A stretch of 64,000 nucleotides of DNA from JAIVJM01 sp963816985 (GTDB lineage Bacteria; Acidobacteriota; Blastocatellia; Pyrinomonadales; Pyrinomonadaceae). Position 1 is the stretch's first letter, and each line of letters starts with the position of its first letter. The stretch is taken from the NCBI GenBank assembly GCA_963816985.1, contig CAWFMF010000003.1, positions 1-64,000 on the forward strand, given 5' to 3'. Position numbers and translations under genes: made by a program. This document shows positions 48,437 through 56,723 of the stretch, piece by piece. The notes under the pieces were generated by a model. It did not search any database. It worked only from the letters and a program-made list of their open reading frames with translations, and was not told the origin of the DNA.

Positions 48437-49761
48437 AGGGCGGATGCGGCGGGCGACGAGGCGAGTTCGAGCATGGCGTCTCGGACGCGCGCCGAGACGG
48501 TCGCCGCGTCCTCGGCGATGTTGGCGAAGAGACGGAGCGTGTCTGTCCAGCCGGGTCGCCGGTAGAAGCGGAGCAGGGCGTCGGGGTCGAGACCGCGCGT
48601 GTCGTCGAAGGGGTGGATGAGTCCGCGCGCGACGAGCGAGTGAAGATCATGAGAGCTGTGGTCTATGCCCGTCACGTAGGCGGCAGGACGGCCCGCCGTC
48701 ACCGCCTCGACGAGCACGCTGCTGTTACCTGCGAGCACCACGTCAGTCGCCTTGAGGTCGTCGGACACGGAGCTGCTTGAACTCCGACTCAGACGCGCCT
48801 CACTTCTCGAAGTAATCCATTCATCAAGACCTCGCCACAGATTCTTCGGGTGCGGTCGAATGATGACGCGCGCGACGCGGGGGTCGTTGAGGAGACGCTC
48901 GGTTAAGGCTCGCAGCCTCGCTTCGTTCACGTCCTTGCAGAGAAAGATTCCGACGCTCAAACGTCCGGCGGGCGCGGCTTCGTCGGGCATCGGCGCGTAG
49001 TCCTGCCGCCGCCCGTGGACGAAGACCCGGCCCAGACGGCAGCCCTCTTCGACGTATGTCCGACGCGCGGCCTCGCAGTGGACGACCGAGAGTTCGTATG
49101 AGAGGCGCGCGACGGGACGCACCGGCATCCCGTGCGTGACGAGGACGACGGGCACGCCCGTCTTGCGGGCCGCGAGGTTGAAGGCGATGCCGTGCGGGTT
49201 GCTGTGGCTCGACATCAAGGCGAGCCGGAACCGCCCGCGCCGGAAGATGTCGAGGTAGCGCGCGTAGTAGCCGACGAGTTCGGCGGCGCGGAGCACCTTG
49301 AAGAAGTCGTGACGGCGGTGCAGCCGCCGCGCGAGCCTGTACGTGCCGCGCCAGCGACGGAAGAAGCCGCGCGTCGCCGCCGAGAAGCCCTCGGCTTCGG
49401 GGACGAAGCGGAACTTCAACTCCTCCCACTCCAATTCGGGGAGCAGAGCGGTCAGCGGCTCGATGGCCCGCCGTTCGTTGCCGAGGCGCGCGACCGAGAC
49501 CGCGCCGCCGCCCTCTTCACCCGGACGCACTTCCAGAAACCTCGTCAGCGCGCCGAGCGCCGCCGCCGCCGGTGGCAGTGGAGTCCCGCGCGCGCGCTCC
49601 ATCAACGCCGACCCGACGCGCAGGACGGCGTGCTGCGACATGACGTAACGCGCGATGCCTTCGACTACTTCGGCCTCGTCGCAACGCAGAAGGCTCTTGA
49701 CGCCGCGACAGAGCAGCGCGGCGTGCTCAACTTCATTCGGCGCGTCCGCAAGTAGAGTCAT
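48433..49761 (-). CDS. Probable surface-polysaccharide transferase (GT-B-like)
   Basis: The 442-aa protein has a GT-B-like layout. The N-terminal domain contains HSNPHGIAFNLAARKTG and VLVTHGMPVRP. The C-terminal domain has IIRPHPKNLW, DVVLAGNSSVLVEAVTAGRPA and a short acidic segment, as in CDP-glycerol transferases and capsule-related transferases. It probably moves a sugar or glycerol-phosphate unit onto a surface glycan. No signal or membrane segment. ATG at 49761 has only a weak ribosome-binding site; a TTG seven codons earlier is possible. The family assignment is tentative. Confidence 0.6.
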   Translation of the reverse strand: MTLLADAPNEVEHAALLCRGVKSLLRCDEAEVVEGIARYVMSQHAVLRVGSALMERARGTPLPPAAAALGALTRFLEVRPGEEGGGAVSVARLGNERRAIEPLTALLPELEWEELKFRFVPEAEGFSAATRGFFRRWRGTYRLARRLHRRHDFFKVLRAAELVGYYARYLDIFRRGRFRLALMSSHSNPHGIAFNLAARKTGVPVVLVTHGMPVRPVARLSYELSVVHCEAARRTYVEEGCRLGRVFVHGRRQDYAPMPDEAAPAGRLSVGIFLCKDVNEARLRALTERLLNDPRVARVIIRPHPKNLWRGLDEWITSRSEARLSRSSSSSVSDDLKATDVVLAGNSSVLVEAVTAGRPAAYVTGIDHSSHDLHSLVARGLIHPFDDTRGLDPDALLRFYRRPGWTDTLRLFANIAEDAATVSARVRDAMLELASSPAASAL

Positions 49762-49802
49762 CGGCTTCAAGCTCGCTTGCAAAACTCAACGCGCATGATG
49801 TC

Positions 49803-49895
49803 TGTAGGGGCAGGGCTTGTCCCTGCCCGCCGACTTCGGTGAAGAATCGAGTCGCGAGATACCGGCAAACGGGCAGGGACAAGCCCTGCCCCTAC
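49803..49895. repeat. Palindromic interspersed repeat, copy 3
   Basis: Perfect 27-bp arms at 49803-49829 and 49869-49895 (TGTAGGGGCAGGGCTTG and complement), identical to those at 45052, with a 39-bp unrelated centre. It lies between the two minus-strand surface-glycan genes. Confidence 0.92.
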
Positions 49896-49916
49896 AATTC
49901 TGCGACGTTGATTGCG

Positions 49917-50861
49917 TCATTCCGCTTCTTGCAGCGCTTCGAGAAGGTTGGCGACGGTTGCTTCGTGAACACGACGGCGCGCGGCGCGACCGCTGTTGGC
50001 GTTGTGGGGCGCGAGCAGGCAGTTGTCGAGCGCGCGGAGCGGGCTCTCGGCGGGGAGCGGCTCGACCTCAAACACGTCGAGCGCGGCCCCGGCAATCGTT
50101 CGCGCGCGGAGCGCATCGGCGAGCGCGCTCTCGTCCACGACCGCGCCGCGCGCCGTGTTGATGAGATACGCGGTCGCCCTCATCAACTCCAACTCGGCGC
50201 GGCCTATCAAGTGAAAGGAGGTCGGGTTGAGGTCGCAGTGGAGCGAGACGAAGTCGGACTCGGCGAGCAGCGTGCCGAGCGGCGCGAGAGTGATGCCCGT
50301 CTCTTCGACGAACGCGTCGGGCACGGGCAGGATGTCTGTGCCGAAGACCTTCATCCCGAAGGCGCGGGCGCGGCGCACGACGGCCCGCCCCGTGTCACCG
50401 ACGCCGACCACTCCGAGCGCGCACTCGTTGAGAGCAACCGCATCCGGCTTGACCCACAAGCCACTTCGCACGTCCCTGTCCATCGTGTGCAGCCGTCGCG
50501 CGAAGCAGAGGACGTAGCCGAGCGCGGTGTCGGCCACCGAATCCGTGAAGGCTCCGGGCGTGTTGCGGACGCGGACGCCCAACTCTTCGGCCACGCGCCG
50601 GTCAATGGAGTCAACGCCCGTCCCCCACTTCGACAAGACCTTCAGACGCGGGGTCGCGCGCCTCAGCACGCGCTCGGTGAGCTGGTCGTCGCCGCAAATG
50701 ACGCCGTCAAACTCACCGGCGAAGGCGAGGAGTTCTTCTTCGCTCAGATGCTCGCGCACGTCGGCGAGGACGAGTTCCACGCCTTCGGCCTCAACGCGCG
50801 GGCGGAACTCCTCGATGGCCTTGAGCATGTACGGCGCGCTGACGAGGACGCGCCACTTCAT
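49917..50861 (-). CDS. D-isomer-specific 2-hydroxyacid dehydrogenase (PGDH-like)
   Basis: The 314-aa enzyme has a substrate-domain KWGTGVDSID segment, NAD loop VVGVGDTGRAV, catalytic Arg in INTARGAVVDE, Glu in DVFEVEPLP and His in APHNANSG. It is the family of 3-phosphoglycerate and related dehydrogenases and lacks the ACT regulatory domain of SerA. ATG at 50861 overlaps the upstream cytidylyltransferase stop by 4 bp (ATGA), suggesting that it makes or modifies a hydroxy/keto acid sugar that is then activated as a CMP-sugar. Confidence 0.88.
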   Translation of the reverse strand: MKWRVLVSAPYMLKAIEEFRPRVEAEGVELVLADVREHLSEEELLAFAGEFDGVICGDDQLTERVLRRATPRLKVLSKWGTGVDSIDRRVAEELGVRVRNTPGAFTDSVADTALGYVLCFARRLHTMDRDVRSGLWVKPDAVALNECALGVVGVGDTGRAVVRRARAFGMKVFGTDILPVPDAFVEETGITLAPLGTLLAESDFVSLHCDLNPTSFHLIGRAELELMRATAYLINTARGAVVDESALADALRARTIAGAALDVFEVEPLPAESPLRALDNCLLAPHNANSGRAARRRVHEATVANLLEALQEAE

Positions 50862-51643
50862 TCGAGAGCCCCCGCGCGCACGGGCAAATCGCCGTCCCGC
50901 TCGAAGAGCGAGTCTTTCTTCATCAACGCTTCGACAAGCCGCAGGTCTTCGGGCGTGTCAACGGCGTGCGTCTCGGCGTCGGTCTCGACCAGACGCACGC
51001 GCCGCCCGTGCTCGACGAGGCGGAGCATGTCAATGGACTCGGCGCGTTCGAGGGGCGTCGGCTGAAGCAGCGCGAACTCGCGCAGGGATTCGCGGCGGAA
51101 GGGGATGACGCAGACCTGTTTGAAGATGGGCGTCTGTACGTCGTCGTCGAAGTCGAAAGAAGGGATGGGGGAGCGCGAGAAGTAGAGGGCGTCGCCGTGG
51201 ACGTTCGAGACGACCTTGATGGTGTTGCGGTCGAGATACTCTTCGCGGCTCTCGATGCGGCGCACGAGGTTGACGCACTCGACGGACGCGTCCCGCAACA
51301 TCGGTGCGAGCGCGGCGTCGAGCATCGCGGGCGTGATTAACGGCTCGTCGCCCTGAATCATCAGGACGATGTCGGCGTCGAAGCTTTCGGCGGCTTCGGC
51401 CACGCGGTCGCTCGCGCGCTCGTGCGCCGCCGAGGTCATGATGACCTTGCCGCCGAAGCCTTCGACCGCCGCCCGAATCTCTTCGTCGCACGTCGCGACG
51501 TAAACGGCGGCGAGCGCGTCGCACATCGAGGCGCGGCGGAAGACGTGCTCGATCATCGTCCGGCCCTTGAGCGGGGCGAGCGGCTTGCTGGGGAAACGCG
51601 ACGAACCCATCCGCGCCGGGATGACCGCGACGATACGGCCCAT
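50858..51643 (-). CDS. kdsB: CMP-Kdo synthetase-like cytidylyltransferase
   Basis: The 261-aa protein has the CTP loop VIPARMGSSRFPSKPLAPL and the QGDEPLI motif. The KVVSNVHGDALYFSRSPIP block and the C-terminal HAVDTPEDL also match KdsB, 3-deoxy-manno-octulosonate cytidylyltransferase. It activates a Kdo-type sugar acid with CTP for lipopolysaccharide or capsule. ATG at 51643 follows CGGAGGAGAGAATTC. In this setting, coupled with a 2-hydroxyacid dehydrogenase and a transferase, the substrate may be a Kdo relative in place of Kdo itself. Confidence 0.85.
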   Translation of the reverse strand: MGRIVAVIPARMGSSRFPSKPLAPLKGRTMIEHVFRRASMCDALAAVYVATCDEEIRAAVEGFGGKVIMTSAAHERASDRVAEAAESFDADIVLMIQGDEPLITPAMLDAALAPMLRDASVECVNLVRRIESREEYLDRNTIKVVSNVHGDALYFSRSPIPSFDFDDDVQTPIFKQVCVIPFRRESLREFALLQPTPLERAESIDMLRLVEHGRRVRLVETDAETHAVDTPEDLRLVEALMKKDSLFERDGDLPVRAGALE

Positions 51644-51774
51644 GAATTCTCTCCTCCGAACTCGACTCGTCTCCGTGCCCGAAGACGGCCTTACTCTACA
51701 CGCGCGCGGCGCGGTTGTGCCACCCGCGAAATCGCTTCCGGCGGCGACGAACGTCCGCGAGTCAGTGGGCGAGT

Positions 51775-52324
51775 TTAGCGGCGCGGGAACGTGACGCGGA
51801 GGGTGTAGCTGATGGTCTGACGGAGGCGGCGGAGGGCTTCGGGCGAAGGGTCGTCGGGGCCGTCTTCGACGAGGACGCGGATGCGGTAAGTGCCCGCGGC
51901 GGGCAGGACGCCGTCCCAACTCGTGGGGCCGCCGTAAGGGTAGTCGCCGAAGTCGGGCGGCTGCCCGTCTTGGTTGTCGAGGACGAAGAAGACCGCTCCG
52001 GCGCTGTCTCCGCCGGGATATTTGACGCGGTTCGAGTTGAGCCGGACGGAGATTTTTTGGCCCGCGTCGGCGCGGAAGGTGTATTCGACGCGGGCGCGGC
52101 TCGTGCCGGGGCGAAGCGTGCCTCTGACCGTCACGGCGCGGCCCGGTGGGAGACGGACGCGGCGCGCGTCCTGCGGCGTCGCCGCCGAAGCCGCAGGAGC
52201 TTGAGGCGACGGCCAGCAGCATCATTATCAAGATGGAGGCCGCGAACGCCCTCGGAAGCCGAAAGGCTTTGGAGCGTTCGTGCGTTGCGGCGGGGCGCGT
52301 GTGACGGGATAGTCTCATGGTCAT
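51775..52324 (-). pseudogene. Secreted PPC-like domain protein, frameshifted
   Basis: From ATG 52318 (or 52324) the frame encodes an Arg-rich N-terminus and a hydrophobic signal (SILIMMLLAVAS). The downstream, clearly protein-like part (RRVRLPPGRAVTVRGTL, YTFRADAGQKISVRL, TYRIRVLVED) is in the +1 frame and stops at 51775. Joining them near 52195-52215 yields an export signal followed by a beta-sandwich of the pre-peptidase C-terminal type. The frame without the shift runs on for hundreds of codons in low-complexity Arg/Pro sequence. Read alone, the second frame starts only at residue-poor sites. Confidence 0.55.
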
Positions 52325-52335
52325 ACGTTGAAGAG

Positions 52336-55272
52336 TTACGCGCCGCCGCGACCGACGAGGCTGGCGACGACCGCCACCAGCTCGGCCAGCTCCACGGGCT
52401 TTGGGACGTGCATCTGATACCCGGAGCGGAGCGCCTGCATACGATCCTCCGTCCGCGCGTAGGCCGTGAGGGCGACGGCGGGCACGCGGCCTCCGCCGCT
52501 GACGGGCAGCGCGCGGATTTTCCTGATGAGCCCGTAGCCGTCCTCCTCCGGCATCCCGATGTCGCTGATGAGCACGTCGGGGACGAACGTCACCAACCGC
52601 TCCAAAGCTTCGGCGGCTGAACTGGCGACTGAGACTTCCGCGCCGCACTGCGCGAGCCCGAACTTCAGCATGTCCAGAGTGTCCTGCTCGTCGTCCACGA
52701 CAAGGACGCGGAGGCCGTCGAGCCTTTCGGGGCAGTGGTAAGTCGGCAGCGTTTCGCGCGCCGCCGGGTGGACGCGCGCGGCCATGTCGTCCGGGTGTTG
52801 GACGGGCGCGACCGGCAGACGCACGGTGAAGGTCGAGCCCTGGCCCGCGCCCTCGCTCCGGGCCTCGACCGTCCCGCCGTGCAGCTCGACGAGGTGGCGG
52901 ACGATGGCGAGGCCGAGTCCGAGCCCGCCGTGCTGACGAGTGATGCGCTGGTCGGCCTGACGGAAGCGTTCGAAGACGTGCGGCAGGAACTCCGGCGAGA
53001 TACCCGCGCCGTCGTCGCTGACGACTATCTCGATGTGCGAGTTGACGCGCTCCAGCTTGATTTGAACGCGCCCGCCCTTCGGCGTGAACTTGATGGCGTT
53101 CGAGAGGAGGTTCCAGACGACCTGTTGGAGTCGCACGGGGTCGCCCGCGACCGTGACGACGCCGGTGTCCATGATCTTCTGGACGCGCACGCTCTTGGCC
53201 TCGGCGGCGGGCCTGACCGACTCGATGGCCGACTCGATGAAGGTGTTCGGGGCGACCGGCCTCACGTCCAGACGGAGCTTGCCGGTGATGATGCGCGAGA
53301 CGTCGAGGAGGTCGTCAATGAGCTGCGCCTGCGCGCGCGCGTTCCGCTCGATGGTCTCCAAAGCCTTGGTTCCGCCGTCGGCGTCGTACTGGCCCGTGCG
53401 CAGCATGTGCGCCCAGCCGAGGATGGCCGTCAGGGGCGTCCGCAGCTCGTGCGAGACGGTCGCCAGGAACTCGTCCTTGAGGCGGCCCGACTCCTGCGCT
53501 TCGAGGTAGAGCCGCTCGTTCTCGGCGGCGGCGCGCTCGGCGTCGGCGCGTGCTCGGCCCACGGCCTCGAAGAGCCGCGCGTTGTCCATCGCGACCGCCG
53601 CCTGCGAGGCCAGCCCGGCGACGAGCTGCTCGTGCCGTTCCGTGAAGACGCCCGCCTCCGGGTGGCCGAAGAAGAGCCCGCCGAGCACTTCGCCCGAACG
53701 CGAGACGACGGGCACGGCCAGATAGCTCGTGACGGGGAGGTGGCCTTCGGGCATCCCGAAGTAGGGCGAGTTCTTGCCGAAGCGCGGGTCGAGTTTGACG
53801 TTCGCTATCCTGAGCATGCCTTCGCCGCGGAAGGTCGGGCCGAAGAGGTCTGTGGCGCGCGGCATGGGGAAGTGCTCGAAGGCTTCGAGCGGCACGCCGG
53901 AGAGCGTGTAGAGCATGTAGGACGCGCCCTCTTCATTTAAGACGTTATAGAAGAAGGAGCCGAAGTGCGCGCCCGTCAGCGAGGTCGCGGCGTCGGTCAC
54001 GGCCTGCACCAGCCTGTGGAGGTCGAACTCGCCCGCCAGCGTTTGCCCGAGGTGGTTGACCGTCTTGATGACCTCGGCCTGCTCGCGCAGATCGGCCTCG
54101 GCCTGCTTGCGGGCGGTGATGTCGCGGGCGATCTTCGAAGCGCCGACGACGCGCCCCTCGGAGTCCCTGACCGGCGAGACGGTGAGCGAGACATCGAGTA
54201 ACGTGTTGTCCTTCCGTCGCCTGACGGTCTCGTAGTGATCCACACGCTGGCCCGCCCTGATGCGGGACAGAATGTGCGGCTCCTCGTCGGAGCGGTCTTC
54301 GGGGATGAGCATCGTGACGGACTGCCCTATGGTCTCCTCAGCCGTGTAGCCGTAGAGCCGCGCGGCCCCCGGATTCCAGCTCTGGATGACCCCGTTCAGG
54401 TCCTTGCTGATGATGGCGTCGTTCGAGTTCTCGACGATGGCCGCGGCGTGCCGCAGTCTCATCTCGGAGAGGCTGCGCTCGGTCACGTCGCGCGTGATTT
54501 CGAGGATCGAAGCGATCTCACCCCGCCGGTCGAGCACGGTCGCCCAGCGGGTCTCGGCGACGATTTGCACGCCGTCCTTGCGCGTGTGCAGCAGTTCGCC
54601 TTCCCAGTAGCCCTCGACCCTCAGCCTCTCGTAGATTTCTTCCAGCGGGATGGGCGGCACGGTCTTGAGAAGTTCATGCGGCGAGCGCCCGAGCGCCTCC
54701 TCCGGCGTGTAGCCGTAGGTGCGCTCCGCGCCCCGATTCCAGAGCGTGATGAGGTTCGAGGAGTCGCGCAGGAAGATGGCGTCGTAAGCCTGTCTGATGA
54801 CCTCCGCCTGCGCGCGGAGCGTCTCCTGAGCGTGCCTCTGCTCCGTGATGTCGCGCGCGATCTTCGACGCGCCGATGACCTGGCCGTCGGCCCCTCGGAT
54901 GGGCGAGATCGTCAGAGAGATGTCAATGATCGTGCCGTCCTTGCGCCGCCTGACGGTCTCGTAGTGCTCGACGCGCTCGCCGTTCCTGAGGCGCGCGAGG
55001 ATGGCGGGCTCCTCGTTGATGTGGTCTTCGGGGATGAGGATGGTGATGGGCCTGCCGATGACCTCGTCGGCGGTGTAGCCGAAGACGCGCTCGGCCCCCT
55101 TGTTCCAGCTCGTGATGATGCCGTCGAGAGTCTTGCTGACGATGGCGTCGTCGGCGGAATCAATGACGGCGGCCAGCCAGTAGGGCGCGACTTCGGGACT
55201 TTGCAGCCGCGCCGCCCACTCGTCCATGACGACGTGGCCGGGCGCGGGCGTGTTGGGCGGTTCTATGGGCAT
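52336..55272 (-). CDS. Hybrid sensor histidine kinase (3 PAS, GAF, HisKA, HATPase, receiver)
   Basis: This 978-aa protein has three PAS/PAC units (about 30-150, 155-275 and 280-400, each closing with ARDIT or TRDVT). A GAF domain (about 415-580, FGSFFYNVLNEEG, LVAGLASQAAVAMDNARLF) and a kinase core with ATVSHELRTPLTAILGW and GLGLGLAIVRHL follow, then a C-terminal receiver (VLVVDDEQD, phospho-acceptor in VLISDIGMP). No membrane segments are seen, so it senses cytoplasmic cues. PAS units 1 and 3 are near duplicates of each other (both contain HYETVRRRKD), showing internal duplication. The start has only a weak ribosome-binding site. Confidence 0.93.
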   Translation of the reverse strand: MPIEPPNTPAPGHVVMDEWAARLQSPEVAPYWLAAVIDSADDAIVSKTLDGIITSWNKGAERVFGYTADEVIGRPITILIPEDHINEEPAILARLRNGERVEHYETVRRRKDGTIIDISLTISPIRGADGQVIGASKIARDITEQRHAQETLRAQAEVIRQAYDAIFLRDSSNLITLWNRGAERTYGYTPEEALGRSPHELLKTVPPIPLEEIYERLRVEGYWEGELLHTRKDGVQIVAETRWATVLDRRGEIASILEITRDVTERSLSEMRLRHAAAIVENSNDAIISKDLNGVIQSWNPGAARLYGYTAEETIGQSVTMLIPEDRSDEEPHILSRIRAGQRVDHYETVRRRKDNTLLDVSLTVSPVRDSEGRVVGASKIARDITARKQAEADLREQAEVIKTVNHLGQTLAGEFDLHRLVQAVTDAATSLTGAHFGSFFYNVLNEEGASYMLYTLSGVPLEAFEHFPMPRATDLFGPTFRGEGMLRIANVKLDPRFGKNSPYFGMPEGHLPVTSYLAVPVVSRSGEVLGGLFFGHPEAGVFTERHEQLVAGLASQAAVAMDNARLFEAVGRARADAERAAAENERLYLEAQESGRLKDEFLATVSHELRTPLTAILGWAHMLRTGQYDADGGTKALETIERNARAQAQLIDDLLDVSRIITGKLRLDVRPVAPNTFIESAIESVRPAAEAKSVRVQKIMDTGVVTVAGDPVRLQQVVWNLLSNAIKFTPKGGRVQIKLERVNSHIEIVVSDDGAGISPEFLPHVFERFRQADQRITRQHGGLGLGLAIVRHLVELHGGTVEARSEGAGQGSTFTVRLPVAPVQHPDDMAARVHPAARETLPTYHCPERLDGLRVLVVDDEQDTLDMLKFGLAQCGAEVSVASSAAEALERLVTFVPDVLISDIGMPEEDGYGLIRKIRALPVSGGGRVPAVALTAYARTEDRMQALRSGYQMHVPKPVELAELVAVVASLVGRGGA

Positions 55273-55396
55273 GAGAGCAAAAAGGACTCTGTGGGCGAAG
55301 CCTTGATATCAATTAAGTTTCGGGGTTTGAGACGCACCGGATTATACCGTAGCGGCCCCGCGATTACCACGGAGACTTTCCGGCGCGCTCGCCGCC

Positions 55397-55891
55397 GTGC
55401 TGACGCTGGCGAGCGTCGCCGTGTTCGGCAGCCACGGGCACGCCGGGGGCGGCTTCAGTTTTGCGCAGGGCGGCCCGCGCGGCGGCCACGGCCACGGCGG
55501 CCCCGAAGGCGGCCCGCGCGGCGGCGGCCACCTGCTCGGCCCCCTAGCGCGCGACCTCAATTTGAGCGACGCGCAGAAGACCGAGATTAAGAAGCTCACG
55601 GACGCCTTCGAGGCGAGCACCAAGTCGCTCCACGAGCAGCTCAAGGCGACGGGCGGCCCCGGCGGAGAGTTCAAGGAAGGGGCCTTCGACGAGGCGGCGG
55701 TGCGCGCGGCGGCGCAGTCGCGGGCCGCTGTCCACGTCGAGTTGGAAGTGGCGCACGCGCGGTTGATGTCGCAGGTCTACGCGCTGCTCACCGCCGAGCA
55801 GAAGGCGCAGCTCGCCGAACGTCGGCAGCAGTTCGAGCAGCGCCGCCGCGACTTCGAATCGCGCAAAGGCGACGCGCCCGGCGCGCTGTAA
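55397..55891 (+). CDS. Spy/CpxP-like small envelope protein
   Basis: A hydrophobic leader (LTLASVAVFG) and a Gly/His-rich stretch (residues about 14-45) are followed by helices with LSDAQKTEIKKL and LLTAEQKAQLAERRQQF, the LTxxQ pattern of Spy/CpxP chaperones. The only usual start in frame is GTG 55397, with no ribosome-binding site, and the in-frame codons before it (PRRLSGALAA) look like the real beginning of a signal peptide. The start may thus be non-standard or lost. Function by family: periplasmic holdase or metal/stress response. Confidence 0.65.
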   Translation: MLTLASVAVFGSHGHAGGGFSFAQGGPRGGHGHGGPEGGPRGGGHLLGPLARDLNLSDAQKTEIKKLTDAFEASTKSLHEQLKATGGPGGEFKEGAFDEAAVRAAAQSRAAVHVELEVAHARLMSQVYALLTAEQKAQLAERRQQFEQRRRDFESRKGDAPGAL

Positions 55892-55927
55892 AGACGTTTG
55901 AGGCGAAACAGCAGCGCCTTCAAACAG

Positions 55928-55967
55928 AAGGGCGGGGAGATGATGTGACGGACATCTCCCCGCCCTT
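55928..55967 (+). terminator. Intrinsic terminator
   Basis: AAGGGCGGGGAGATG (55928-55942) and CATCTCCCCGCCCTT (55953-55967) form a perfect 15-bp stem with a 10-base loop, followed by TAACTTTC. It follows the Spy-like gene by about 37 bp. Confidence 0.85.
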
Positions 55968-55995
55968 TAACTTTCAGGCCGAGACTTGAAGACCA

Positions 55996-56025
55996 TTGAC
56001 ACCCCTTCCGGACTCCTACTATCTT
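55996..56025 (+). promoter_or_regulatory. Sigma70-type promoter
   Basis: TTGACA at 55996-56001, an 18-base spacer and TATCTT at 56020-56025, about 45 bases before the DUF3828-like gene. The -10 form matches those at 9697 and 34834. Confidence 0.55.
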
Positions 56026-56071
56026 CCACGGCGGCGTTAGGCTCCTTCACTCTCAAACGGACGCGTGCGTG

Positions 56072-56617
56072 ATGATACGAACCGGAAAACATTCGGCAGT
56101 CTTACTCGCCTTGTTGCTGCTCGCAGCCTTCGTTCTCCCGAATATCGTCTCGGCCCAGACGCCCGAAGCGCGGCGGGTCACGTCGGCGGCGGATTCGTTC
56201 TACCGGATGCACGTCGCGCATTTCGGCTTCCCACTGGAGCCCGACCTCAAGCGGCTCCGCCCGTACCTGAGCCCTTCGCTCAACTCTCTGCTCAGGAACG
56301 AAGTGCTCAGGATGCGCGCGTGGAGCGCGCGGAACCCCGACCAGAAGCCGCCCGTCATCGAAGACCTCTTCGTCTGCAACCGCTACGAAGCGCCGCAACG
56401 CTTCGGCGTCGAAGGAACGAAGATAGAAGGACGGAAGGCCGTCGCGACCGTCAAGTTCGAGTACGTCGAAGGCGGCGCGGTCGTCCAGACCTGCACGACG
56501 GACGCGACCTTCGTCCGCCTGCGGGGCAAGTGGCTGCTCGACAACGTGGCATGGCCGGGGAGCGCCGACTTGAGAACCTTACTCTCCCGCAAAGACTACG
56601 AAGCCGTCCCGCCTTGA
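56072..56617 (+). CDS. Secreted DUF3828-like protein
   Basis: The 181-aa product has a signal peptide (residues 1-29, NIVSAQ). A domain of about 140 residues then reads ADSFYRMHVAHFGFPL, YLSPSLNSLLRNEV and GKWLLDNVAWP, matching the DUF3828 pattern of envelope proteins whose single NTF2-like domain binds unknown ligands. ATG at 56072 is one codon after a GTG; either may be used. A single pair of cysteines (FVCNR and VQTCTT) could form a disulfide. Confidence 0.72.
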   Translation: MIRTGKHSAVLLALLLLAAFVLPNIVSAQTPEARRVTSAADSFYRMHVAHFGFPLEPDLKRLRPYLSPSLNSLLRNEVLRMRAWSARNPDQKPPVIEDLFVCNRYEAPQRFGVEGTKIEGRKAVATVKFEYVEGGAVVQTCTTDATFVRLRGKWLLDNVAWPGSADLRTLLSRKDYEAVPP

Positions 56618-56723
56618 GTCTCCGGCGGATGACAAAAGCTCATTACAAACGAAGCGAAAAGCGTATAATGTTCGGGCTCAATAACCACCGAACAATCTCC
56701 GGCACTCGAAAGGGAGACTCTTA

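Noticed and set aside
50858..52648. Very long minus-strand frame covering kdsB and the region upstream
   Set aside because: Only the last 261 codons match a family. The upstream part is low-complexity Arg/Pro sequence, apart from a signal-peptide-like piece that belongs to the frameshifted PPC-like gene.
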